NCBI RefSeq assembly: GCF_021729035.1
Contig: NZ_JAJSAP010000005.1
Location: forward strand, 1-64,000
DNA length: 64,000 bases
DNA from: Microbulbifer sediminum
GTDB taxonomy: Bacteria > Pseudomonadota > Gammaproteobacteria > Pseudomonadales > Cellvibrionaceae
Reading direction: 5' to 3'
The notes beneath the pieces were generated by a model that was given only the letters and a program-made list of their open reading frames with translations, was not told the origin of the DNA and made no database searches. Within the stretch, counting starts at the first letter, position 1; each line of letters opens with the position of its first letter. The position numbers were made by a program, and so were the translations under genes. Positions 1-6,603 of this stretch are shown piece by piece.

Positions 1-80
1 TTCTTACCCATGGTACACCTCCGTGTTAGGCCGAAACCTAACTATACAGGGTGTCTACTAAACGTGGGTAAGTCTTAAAC

Positions 81-221
81 ATAACGCCGCCGGCAGGGGC
101 AGCTTACCTTGTGCGCGTTTTGCGCAAAAATGGGCGCGCAGCGACCTGCGCAAAACGTGCACAAGGTAAGCTGTCCCGCGGAGGGCCGAAGGCCTGGAGC
201 AAATTGTCCGGCTTTGTTAGC
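81..221 (-). repeat. attC recombination site (4th from attI)
   Basis: This is an integron attC site about 141 bp long, lying just downstream of the minus-strand cassette gene that ends at 233. On the plus strand it starts with ATAACGCCGCCGG and ends with GGCTTTGTTAGC, so the outer core sites are GTTAT and GCTAAC when read on the minus strand. Between them is a long imperfect palindrome containing ACCTTGTGC and GCACAAGGT, which would fold into the cruciform that IntI recognises. It is nearly identical to the sites at 886 and 1443. Confidence 0.85.
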
Positions 222-232
222 TATTTCATGAT

Positions 233-871
233 TCATAGAAATATTTCGCTAAGAGATTTAGTCTTTTCCTTAATACTTTCTATAAATTCATTGGGACAGT
301 CATCGGTTCGAAAACGGGTATCAATTTGATAACCTTCGCATTCACAAGGCCTAACACCCATTACTGATGAACGAAGGGTTGATAGCTCCCCCTCCTTCCC
401 ATAGGCCGAGAAATGGATACGGACTCCATTAGGACATGAAACAAACCAATATTGGCCTCGCTTTTCATTTCTTGCCGTTGAATTTAAAGGTGCGTCAATA
501 ACTGACTCAACCGACCTAGGGAAATTATCGTTGGTGACGATTTTGCCATTAATAGTGAGCTCCCCACTAAAGTATTCCATTGGTGTTTCAGGGTGTATTA
601 TAGACAGCAATACCTTTGGACCAAAGTATACTTCTAGCCAAGAAAAATCGTGGTCTAGCCGAATTCCTAGCCTATCCCAATAATAGAATTGCTGATCTAC
701 CCTGGAAGGCTCCCCGAGCGCTTCAAATACATTTTCTTCATTAGTTGATGGTGATATTTGAGTATCATTAAAGTAAATAGCATCGCTTTTAATGCTTAGG
801 CGCCCTTGAGAAGAATCAGCGAGACTGATAGATGTAGAAAAAATTAGAACAAAAAATAGAGAAGTTCTCAC
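233..871 (-). CDS. Integron cassette: exported hypothetical protein
   Basis: A 212-residue protein carried alone in a cassette between two attC sites. It starts with GTG at 871. The first 18 residues look like a Sec signal peptide: a short Arg-containing start, a hydrophobic run of Phe, Val, Leu and Ile, then a small-residue cleavage region (SISLADS). The mature part is hydrophilic and contains three Cys in the last 60 residues, which would suit disulfides in the periplasm. I recognise no domain. The gene is clearly AT-richer than the chromosome to its right, as is usual for cassette cargo of foreign origin. No promoter is obvious, so expression may depend on the integron Pc promoter or on an internal one. 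Function unknown. Confidence 0.7.
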   Translation of the reverse strand: MRTSLFFVLIFSTSISLADSSQGRLSIKSDAIYFNDTQISPSTNEENVFEALGEPSRVDQQFYYWDRLGIRLDHDFSWLEVYFGPKVLLSIIHPETPMEYFSGELTINGKIVTNDNFPRSVESVIDAPLNSTARNEKRGQYWFVSCPNGVRIHFSAYGKEGELSTLRSSVMGVRPCECEGYQIDTRFRTDDCPNEFIESIKEKTKSLSEIFL

Positions 872-885
872 GGAGGCCTCGGATA

Positions 886-1027
886 GCTAACGCCGCCAGC
901 AGGGGCAGCTTACCTTGCGCTCGTTTTGCGCGAAAATAGGAGCGAAGCGACCCGCGCAAAATGTGCACAAGGTAAGCTGTCCCGCGAAGGGCCGAAGGCC
1001 CGTAGCATCCTGCCTGGCTTTGTTAGC
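886..1027 (-). repeat. attC recombination site (3rd from attI)
   Basis: A 142-bp attC site bounded by GCTAAC (886-891) and GTTAGC (1022-1027) on the plus strand. It separates the cassette genes at 233-871 and 1023-1409. The TAA stop codon of the upstream gene (complement of 1023-1025) lies inside the core site. The inner sequence again carries the long palindrome with ACCTTGCGC and GCACAAGGT. It is the same attC family as the sites at 81 and 1443. Confidence 0.87.
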
Positions 1028-1409
1028 GACTCCAAGGTACGGGCTTGTCCCGCCAATCTAGGCCTTCGCCCAGTGCGTTCTCGGTGATTTTCAAAGCCTC
1101 AGAATGACTGCACCCTTGGCCATAGATTCCACAATCCTGACATTCACAAAGATATAAAGAATCCTTGATTTTATAGACATTCAACTCCACCAAACCACAC
1201 TGCGGACATTCATCAACTTGAACAAAAGACCGGTCTTTTGTGGCCTTCCATGCATTAGCCAGCATCTCATTGACTTCTGAGTTCGCCTCCGACTGATTCC
1301 CCTCAATCTCCCGAGCTCTTTTTGCACCTTCTGGGTCGAACTTTCCACCCACATAATTCGCAGGATTCTCTTCAGGGAAATCCTCAAAATAGTCAGACCA
1401 TTCACTCAT
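1023..1409 (-). CDS. Integron cassette: zinc-ribbon-like hypothetical protein
   Basis: A 128-residue soluble acidic protein in its own cassette. Near residues 68-100 it has a CPQC pair followed about 20 residues later by CECQDC and then a further Cys, which looks like a zinc ribbon or related metal-binding knuckle. The N-terminal 60 residues are acidic and probably helical. Its ATG at 1409 is preceded on the minus strand by an AGGAGGG-like ribosome site. The stop codon falls in the attC core. I do not recognise the family; nucleic-acid or protein binding is possible for a zinc ribbon but nothing here proves it. A second open frame overlapping it on the same strand is a shadow. Confidence 0.72.
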   Translation of the reverse strand: MSEWSDYFEDFPEENPANYVGGKFDPEGAKRAREIEGNQSEANSEVNEMLANAWKATKDRSFVQVDECPQCGLVELNVYKIKDSLYLCECQDCGIYGQGCSHSEALKITENALGEGLDWRDKPVPWSR

Positions 1410-1442
1410 TTTTAATCCCTCCTGTGGATTTATTCATTGCTC

Positions 1443-1585
1443 GCTAACGCCGCCGGCAGGGGCAGCTTGCCTTGTGCACATTTTGCGCGAAAATGGGAGC
1501 GCAGCGACCCGTGCAAAATGTGCACAAGGTAAGTTGTCCCGCGGAGGGCCGCAGGCCCGGAGCAAATTGCCCGGCCTTGTTATGC
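1443..1585 (-). repeat. attC recombination site (2nd from attI)
   Basis: A 143-bp attC site from GCTAAC (1443-1448) to GTTATGC (1579-1585), between the cassette genes at 1023-1409 and 1580-1849. The TAA stop of the latter gene overlaps the core site. The palindrome has arms around CCTTGTGCACA and TGTGCACAAGG with a mismatched centre, the typical imperfect fold of attC sites. Confidence 0.87.
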
Positions 1586-1849
1586 ATTTATGCCCCCTAA
1601 ACTCCCAACCAGGGCCACCACACCTGAAATTAATGCCAACTGAGCTATCACCCAGAAAGCTGAAAAATACAACTTTGATATTCCATGTTGTACCACAGCC
1701 GACGCGTATGCCACTTGACTTAGCTTGTCATAACCAAGCAGCAGTGGGACTAAAAGCAATAGGTACCACACAGCATCCTTCGCGATCTGACCTAGAACCA
1801 GTGCGACAAAGATGTAATACGGTATCCCTAAAAACCACAGTAACTTCAT
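1580..1849 (-). CDS. Integron cassette: small membrane protein
   Basis: An 89-residue hydrophobic protein. There appear to be three transmembrane segments, about residues 3-20, 25-40 and 62-85, with a short polar stretch around residues 41-60. It starts with ATG at 1849 and ends inside the neighbouring attC core. It has no recognised domain. Small membrane proteins are common cassette cargo, but the role of this one is unknown. Confidence 0.65.
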   Translation of the reverse strand: MKLLWFLGIPYYIFVALVLGQIAKDAVWYLLLLVPLLLGYDKLSQVAYASAVVQHGISKLYFSAFWVIAQLALISGVVALVGSLGGINA

Positions 1850-1879
1850 TATATTTCTACCGGACTACGACACCGATGC

Positions 1880-2014
1880 ATAACGCCGCGTTAATGGGCA
1901 GGCACTGCGGAGGAATTTTTGGTGTAAAATGCCGCGAAGCGGTTTACACCAAAAAGGCCGGAGTAGTGACTGTCCAGGCCAACTTGTTGGCCGAGCATTG
2001 AACGCCTTGTTAGC
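1880..2014 (-). repeat. attC recombination site (1st from attI), divergent type
   Basis: A 135-bp site running from ATAACGCCGCG on the left to GCCTTGTTAGC (GTTAGC 2009-2014) on the right. The outer core boxes match the other three sites, but the inside is different: its palindrome uses TTTTTGGTGTAAA and TTTACACCAAAAA arms around GCCGCGAAGCGG. It ends the first cassette, whose gene is at 2019-2333. Confidence 0.83.
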
Positions 2015-2018
2015 ACTT

Positions 2019-2333
2019 TTATTGCTCCACTATGATTGATTTGCCCCTGAAAAAGAAATTGTCTTTTTCTTCTTCGGACTCTAGCTCGTTGAATGGGTCT
2101 AACGAAAGATAAATACCATCATTCTTGTTTATTAATTTGCACTGACTAATAACTAGACAGCCAAAATCTTCGTATATTGAGTACTCAGATAAAGCCACTA
2201 TACGGTATTTTGTTTGTGTACCGTCAGATTCGACTACCGATAGAACAGCATAGTTTTGATTGCCATCCAAGTCATAGCCAATTGTGACCTGGACTAATGA
2301 TTTATCTCTAAAGTTTAAACTCGTGATTTCCAT
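2019..2333 (-). CDS. Integron cassette (first position): hypothetical protein
   Basis: A 104-residue protein in the cassette next to attI, the most recently inserted position in a typical integron. It starts with ATG at 2333, only about 12 bases from the attI/cassette junction, so it has almost no untranslated leader and would be the best placed for expression from an integron promoter. It is rich in beta-favouring residues with an acidic tail (an ESEEEKD run near residue 88), has no signal peptide and no membrane segment. Its AT content is high compared with the genes right of 2.6 kb. No family recognised. Confidence 0.65.
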   Translation of the reverse strand: MEITSLNFRDKSLVQVTIGYDLDGNQNYAVLSVVESDGTQTKYRIVALSEYSIYEDFGCLVISQCKLINKNDGIYLSLDPFNELESEEEKDNFFFRGKSIIVEQ

Positions 2334-2344
2334 ATTTTTTGAGT

Positions 2345-2400
2345 GCTAACAGTTTATTCAAAGGACGCATCTTGTTATCTGGCTGTCGCCTATCCGCTAA
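2345..2400 (-). other. Probable integron attI site
   Basis: On the minus strand, a GTTAGC core (2345-2350) joins the first cassette and is preceded by a stretch containing AATAAACT, which resembles the AAACAAAGTTAG layout of known attI sites. It lies between the integrase gene and the first cassette, in the position expected for attI. A second GATAACAAG-like box (about 2371-2378) could be an additional integrase-binding site. The exact left border is not definable from sequence alone. Confidence 0.6.
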
Positions 2401-2520
2401 GCGAATTATCTTCGATAATCGAGAATTTCTTTTATTTCAGTAACTTAGACTTTCTTTAAGGCACGGAAGCCCACGAAACCGCGACGTGTCGCTATCTTCT
2501 ACCAGCAATCCTGTCAATTG

Positions 2521-2548
2521 ATCTTAAGCGGTGTCCCTTGTAAGTCAA
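2521..2548 (-). promoter_or_regulatory. Candidate cassette promoter (Pc)
   Basis: On the minus strand a TTGACT -35 (complement of 2543-2548) and a TAAGAT -10 (complement of 2521-2526) are 16 bases apart and point into the cassette array, about 190 bases upstream of the first cassette gene. A weaker alternative, TTGACA (complement of 2512-2517) with TAGCGA, lies just downstream. Assigned by motif and location only. Confidence 0.4.
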
Positions 2549-2601
2549 TAAGTTACAGAAATTTGTCCGCAGATAGGCGACGCGTCGCGTTATCCTGGCA
2601 G

Positions 2602-2631
2602 TTGACAGCCTCATCCAAGCCTAAATACTGT
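2602..2631 (+). promoter_or_regulatory. Candidate integrase promoter
   Basis: A perfect -35 TTGACA (2602-2607) is followed after 18 bases by TACTGT (2626-2631), a weak -10 that overlaps the LexA box. A repressor bound there would block polymerase directly. The start of transcription would fall very close to the integrase start codon, so the leader is short. Confidence 0.5.
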
Positions 2632-2643
2632 ATATAAACACAG
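2628..2643 (+). promoter_or_regulatory. LexA (SOS) box upstream of integrase
   Basis: CTGTATATAAACACAG fits the gammaproteobacterial LexA consensus CTGT-N8-ACAG exactly, and the flanking TA before CTGT also matches the extended consensus. It overlaps the putative -10 of the integrase promoter and ends 17 bases before the favoured start codon. SOS control of integron integrases is established for class 1 and Vibrio integrons, so this site predicts the same here. Confidence 0.85.
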
Positions 2644-2660
2644 ACGGCATGGAGGGTGGT

Positions 2661-3671
2661 ATGGATGATATTCGTCATCGTATTCCCAGGGAGAAGGCCG
2701 GAAGATTCATACAGCAGCTGAGACTGCACATGCGCGAAGCTGGACTATCGTACCGCTCTGAACAGACCTATGTGCACTGGATCAAGCGGTTCATTCACTT
2801 CCATAAACTGCGCCATCCCACTGAAATGGGCCTGCCAGAGATCGAGATATTCCTGTCACACCTGGCCATAGAGCGGGATTGCTCTGTGAACACCCAGCGA
2901 ATCGCATTGAATTCGCTCGTCTACCTCTACAAGCGGTTTCTTGGCAGGGATACGGATGACCTGAACTTCAGTCCGGCACAACAGCCGCGGCGCTTGCCAG
3001 TGGTATACAGCCCAGCGGAAATCGGTGCAATCCTTCGGCAACTGCAGGGCGTGTACCGGCTGCAGGTGGAGCTGATGTACGGCACAGGCCTGAGAAGCGC
3101 GGAGCTGCTGTCATTACGAGTGAAGGATATCGATTTTGGCAGCAATAATATCTATGTACGCGCCGGGAAGGGGAACAGGGACCGAACCACCATGTTGCCG
3201 CAGACATTGCAGGCGGACCTGCGGCGGCAAATCCGGCGGGTGGAGCTGATTCACGCCCAGGATATGGTCAACGGCCTGGGCGAGGTGTACCTCCCGGATG
3301 CCCTCTCCCGTAAGTACCCGAATGCAGCACGGCAACTGGGCTGGCAATACCTGTTCCCATCTACAACGACTTCTATCGACCCTCGCTCGGGCACCGAGCG
3401 CCGGCACCACATGCATGCCTCCACGCTGACGAAGCACGTGCGCAAAGCGGTTCGCAGTGCTGGTATTCACAAGCCGGCGCGCACCCACGCCTTTCGCCAC
3501 AGTTTTGCCACCCACCTGCTGGAATGTGGCTATGACCTGCGGACCATCCAGGAACTCCTCGGTCATGCCGATATTGGCACCACTGAGATTTATACCCACG
3601 TGGTTAACCGGGGTGGCAACGGTGTATTGAGCCCGGCGGACCGGCTCAGGAGCACCCTGCGGCCCAGCTGA
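2661..3671 (+). CDS. intI: Integron integrase (tyrosine recombinase)
   Basis: IntI-type site-specific recombinase that excises and inserts cassettes at attC and attI. The N-terminal SAM-like core-binding domain covers about residues 10-95 and the catalytic domain about 105-320. The catalytic Arg sits in GTGLRSAEL, the His-x-x-Arg in HAFRHSF, and the final His and Tyr in LGHADIGTTEIYTH. The extra helix that separates IntI from other tyrosine recombinases is present around LPDALSRKYPNA. I chose the ATG at 2661 because GGAGG lies five bases before it; an in-frame ATG at 2649 overlaps that site and is less likely. The cassette array lies upstream on the opposite strand, the normal integron layout. 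Length, about 336 residues, is normal and all catalytic residues are intact, so it is probably functional. Confidence 0.95.
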   Translation: MDDIRHRIPREKAGRFIQQLRLHMREAGLSYRSEQTYVHWIKRFIHFHKLRHPTEMGLPEIEIFLSHLAIERDCSVNTQRIALNSLVYLYKRFLGRDTDDLNFSPAQQPRRLPVVYSPAEIGAILRQLQGVYRLQVELMYGTGLRSAELLSLRVKDIDFGSNNIYVRAGKGNRDRTTMLPQTLQADLRRQIRRVELIHAQDMVNGLGEVYLPDALSRKYPNAARQLGWQYLFPSTTTSIDPRSGTERRHHMHASTLTKHVRKAVRSAGIHKPARTHAFRHSFATHLLECGYDLRTIQELLGHADIGTTEIYTHVVNRGGNGVLSPADRLRSTLRPS

Positions 3672-3793
3672 TGACTCTCTTGACCTGGACCGCCCCTGAT
3701 CCGGCCAGCGTCACAGACAGGAGCCGCTTCGCTCCCGCCATGGTCCCCGTGATACCAGCCTGGCCTGTCAAGGAGGCCACTCCGCACGTTAGA

Positions 3794-4420
3794 ATGGGCG
3801 CTGAATCCACCAGCAAGACGTCCCGGATGCCCGTCGAGTTCACCAGTCTGCAGCAGCTCCTTGAGCACATCGCCGCCACCGCACGCCATCGTGAGCGCGT
3901 GTCGCTGGACCTGGTATTGCGGGTCGTGGGTAGGCGCTCGTTTGCCCCGGTGCTGCTACTGGTGGGTATTATCCTTTTCTCTCCGCTCTCCGGCATTCCG
4001 GGCCTGCCCACCACCATGGCGATCCTGGTGCTTCTGGTCACCCTGCAGCTGCTGCTCGGCCGGCATCACTTCTGGTTCCCCCAGTGGATGCTGCAGCGCT
4101 CAATCGCCAACGACAAGCTCCTGACGGCGCTCAAATGGCTGGAGAAGCCGGCGGCATTTATCGATAACTGGCTGAAACCCCGGCTGCAGTTCCTGGTGCG
4201 GCGCAGCGGGACTTTTGTCATCGCCCTGATCTGCACCCTGATCGCGCTGGCGCTGCCGGTAATGGAGGTGGTGCCCTTCTCCGCCACTATCGCCGGCATC
4301 GCCCTGACGGCTTTTGGTTTGGCCCTGATGGCCCACGACGGGATACTGGCCCTGGTCGCTTTCTGCCTGACTGCCACCACCATGGTCACGATTGGAATGG
4401 GCCTGCTCTCCGCGGCGTGA
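3794..4420 (+). CDS. ExoD-family membrane protein
   Basis: An integral membrane protein of the ExoD family, named after a Rhizobium gene affecting exopolysaccharide production; the biochemical role is not known. After a short polar start there is an N-terminal helical region (SLQQLLEHIA), then hydrophobic segments with the family-typical FSPLSGIPGLPT loop, and three or four C-terminal membrane helices. The reading frame is open back to 3671, where an ATG overlaps the integrase stop, but the first 40 residues from there are Pro-rich and unlike the family. I therefore prefer ATG 3794; ATG 3827 is also possible and none has a strong ribosome site. It follows intI by chance of position rather than as an obvious functional partner. 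Confidence 0.75.
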   Translation: MGAESTSKTSRMPVEFTSLQQLLEHIAATARHRERVSLDLVLRVVGRRSFAPVLLLVGIILFSPLSGIPGLPTTMAILVLLVTLQLLLGRHHFWFPQWMLQRSIANDKLLTALKWLEKPAAFIDNWLKPRLQFLVRRSGTFVIALICTLIALALPVMEVVPFSATIAGIALTAFGLALMAHDGILALVAFCLTATTMVTIGMGLLSAA

Positions 4421-4792
4421 GTGCCAGCCAGATGAAAGATTCCGCCTGCCTCACCCACCAGCTGCCCCCTGGCGTGCGGGGCAACCCTGATTGCCAGGTT
4501 TGCCGCCCGTCAACACCGGTACTGCTTGCTAACCGCCCCGGACTCTCTTAACTTGAAGTTTCCCTGACCACCGGATTCTCTTGCCAACCGGCTGACACAG
4601 GAAACAACTGCAGACAAGAACAACAAGACTACTTTCCGTCCCAACCCTCGATGTCCCCTATCCACCGGCGTAGCGCCCCATGGCTGGTGGTTGCAGTAAT
4701 GCGCCCGGTTACCCCGGACGCCGCTGTTGAGTACCGATGTACCAAGAGCGACCAGCCCATCCATAGTTCACGCACATGAGGGAAGCTGCACC
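4421..4792. other. Intergenic, no gene seen
   Basis: About 370 bases between the ExoD-like gene and the GH108 gene. It contains two similar short stretches, CCGGACTCTCTTAACTT and CCGGATTCTCTTGCCAA, but no convincing ORF, hairpin with a T-run, or strong promoter. Confidence 0.4.
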
Positions 4793-5332
4793 ATGAAATC
4801 TGTCAACGAAATGATCGACGATATCCTGCGCCGCGAAGGTGGCTTTGTTGACCACCCGGCAGACCGTGGTGGACCGACCAGGTACGGCATTACCCGGGCA
4901 ACACTGTCGGCGTATCTGGGCCGCGAGGCGCAGTACGCAGAAGTAAAGAACCTGGAACGGGAAGTAGCCCGGCAGATCTACCAGCGCAATTATTTCTACC
5001 AGCCACAGATAGACCAGCTGCCACCCGCGATACAACCTTTTATATTCGATTGCGCGGTCAATCACGGCCCGGGCCGGGCCATCAAGTTTGTTCAGGACGT
5101 CTGCAACCGGGCCGGGTACAAGCCGGCACTCTCGGTGGACGGGACCATGGGGCCCGATACACGCAAGGGTGCGGAGTGGGCCCAGGGCCAGCTGGGCGAG
5201 TCTTTTCTCCGCGCCCTGCTTGAGGAGCGCCTGAACTTCTATCGTCGGATTGTGGAAAGGGACCCCTCCCAGGACGTGTTCCTCGCGGGCTGGACGAACC
5301 GGGTCAATGAATTCGACGAGGACATGGTGTAA
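4793..5332 (+). CDS. GH108-family muramidase-like protein
   Basis: A 179-residue protein of glycoside hydrolase family 108, which includes phage and bacterial N-acetylmuramidases that cut peptidoglycan. The signature is at the N-terminus: REGGFV, whose Glu is the expected catalytic acid, then DRGGPTRYGIT and LSAYLG. A PG_binding_3-type C-terminal part follows (about residues 85-170). There is no signal peptide, so export would need a holin or another route. I chose ATG 4793, preceded by GAGGGA; the frame is open further upstream. A longer paralogue with the same signature lies at 10794. No phage structural genes surround it, so it is either a domesticated phage lysin or a cell-wall enzyme. 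Confidence 0.82.
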   Translation: MKSVNEMIDDILRREGGFVDHPADRGGPTRYGITRATLSAYLGREAQYAEVKNLEREVARQIYQRNYFYQPQIDQLPPAIQPFIFDCAVNHGPGRAIKFVQDVCNRAGYKPALSVDGTMGPDTRKGAEWAQGQLGESFLRALLEERLNFYRRIVERDPSQDVFLAGWTNRVNEFDEDMV

Positions 5333-5361
5333 ATCAGCCGGGCGTGTAAGCGGGGGACACA

Positions 5362-5403
5362 GACAGCAAACCGGGGCGGGAGCCCCGGGGTAGCTGTCTT
5401 TGC
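5362..5403. terminator. Hairpin terminator between convergent genes
   Basis: Nested stems GACAGC/GCTGTC (5362-5367 with 5393-5398) and CCGGGGC/GCCCCGG (5371-5377 with 5382-5388), followed by TTTG. It sits between the plus-strand GH108 gene and the minus-strand CPBP gene, where a shared terminator is expected. The T-run is short. Confidence 0.6.
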
Positions 5404-5422
5404 CCCAGACTCAGCCTTCTTT

Positions 5423-6025
5423 CTATACCACCTGCCCATCCGGGCCCAGTCCCAGCCATCCGGGCCGGCGGGTGATCACGGCAATGGCAAGCAGGTCGTA
5501 GAGGGCGTGCCAGGTCACCACCAGTAGAACACTGCCGGTCTGCCAGTAGGCGAAGCCCAGCAACAGCCCGATAACCAGGGTGAGAATAAAGTACAGGCGG
5601 GTCATGGCATGCATCAGCGCGAACAGCAGCGACGCCACCGCCACCCCCAGGGTGGGAGCGAACAGCCCCGCCAACCACTCCTGCAGCCAGACCCGGAACA
5701 GCAGTTCTTCGCCCAGCCCTGCCAGCAGGGAGACCAGTATCATTTGCGGCCACGACATGCCTGCAAGGATGGGGTGGACCATGGAGACAATGCGCCGCAG
5801 GCTGCGCCCCACCGGCAGCGACAGGCGCGTCAGCCACATGGCCAGCGCATAGCTCGCTACCGCACCGACCGCCCCCCATACGAGCGCGCCGTAACCGGTG
5901 TTACCCGGCCACGAAAAGGGCACACCGCTCCAGGCGATCAGCGCAATGGCAACCAGTAACAGGCAGCCCTGCAGCCTGATCAGAAGCGCGAACCTGGGAG
6001 TCTCGCTGGACTCGGGATGCTGCAT
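5423..6025 (-). CDS. CPBP-family intramembrane glutamic endopeptidase
   Basis: A 200-residue membrane protein of the CPBP (Abi/Rce1-like) family, which cleaves substrates within the membrane. The family motifs are visible: GLGEELLFR with the Glu-Glu and Arg (about residue 107), FALMHA with its His (about 136), and THALYDL with a second His near the C-terminus. Six or more hydrophobic segments can be traced. The start at 6025 has a perfect AGGAGG seven bases upstream. Substrates of chromosomal CPBP proteins are mostly unknown; roles in bacteriocin immunity or prenylated-peptide maturation are known for relatives. It stands alone, followed by the convergent GH108 gene. Confidence 0.85.
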   Translation of the reverse strand: MQHPESSETPRFALLIRLQGCLLLVAIALIAWSGVPFSWPGNTGYGALVWGAVGAVASYALAMWLTRLSLPVGRSLRRIVSMVHPILAGMSWPQMILVSLLAGLGEELLFRVWLQEWLAGLFAPTLGVAVASLLFALMHAMTRLYFILTLVIGLLLGFAYWQTGSVLLVVTWHALYDLLAIAVITRRPGWLGLGPDGQVV

Positions 6026-6078
6026 GCATCCTCCTTGTAACTGTCATTCACTTGCGAATAGCCCTGGCGCGCCAGTCG

Positions 6079-6603
6079 TCAGCGCGCCGTCGGTTCCTCG
6101 ACAGACACCAGCCTCGCCCGGCCATCCCCGCTGACCTTCAGGCGTGCCCGCGCCGCCTTGCGCAGTACTTTTTCCAGCCGCAGTGCTTCTTCCTTCGGGG
6201 CAAAAAAGGCCTCGATACCATAGCGAACCCGATAGGCTTCGCCGCTGTCACGAAACCAGCTGTCGCTGACACGTCCGCGCAGGAATATACCCTCCTCTGG
6301 CGGTTCCAGGCTCGCCCCGGCCAGGCGATAGACACCGGCCCCGGTTGTCTCCAGGGCAACATACACCACCTCCCCCTGCCGCAACTGCTCCTCGCCGAAC
6401 AGGGAGGCATCCAGCTCGCTGAACGGATAGCGCAGGCGGGCATAGTTTCCGCGGAACATGGAGCGCGGATCCACCGGGATGGTTTTCACCAGGATTTCCT
6501 CACCGGTCCACAGGGGTATCTGGGCTTTCAGGTACATCCCTGTCAGGACCAGGAACTGCAACAGGATCGCCAGTGCCAGCCCCACTCTGGTTATCGGTTT
6601 CAT
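6079..6603 (-). CDS. GDYXXLXY domain protein
   Basis: A 174-residue protein with one N-terminal membrane helix (residues 7-24) and a periplasmic domain. The family signature appears as FRGNYARLRY near residue 50, with Asn replacing the usual Asp. A second conserved-looking stretch, YRVRYGIEAFF, lies near residue 130. Its ATG overlaps the stop of the DUF2157 gene (TGATG at 6601-6605) and its ribosome site GGAGGAG lies within that gene, so the two are translationally coupled. DUF2157 and GDYXXLXY proteins are repeatedly found as neighbours and probably act together at the inner membrane; the function is unknown. Confidence 0.82.
   Translation of the reverse strand: MKPITRVGLALAILLQFLVLTGMYLKAQIPLWTGEEILVKTIPVDPRSMFRGNYARLRYPFSELDASLFGEEQLRQGEVVYVALETTGAGVYRLAGASLEPPEEGIFLRGRVSDSWFRDSGEAYRVRYGIEAFFAPKEEALRLEKVLRKAARARLKVSGDGRARLVSVEEPTAR

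Noticed and set aside
1-80. Short inverted repeats CTTACCCA/TGGGTAAG (3-10, 65-72) and GTTAGG/CCTAAC (25-30, 37-42) at the left edge
   Set aside because: They could be part of another cassette or an element end, but the window stops there and nothing supports either.
111-329. Plus-strand frame beginning inside an attC site, with a similar longer frame at 1474-2001
   Set aside because: Both begin within attC repeats and their shared N-terminal residues simply translate the repeated attC palindrome.
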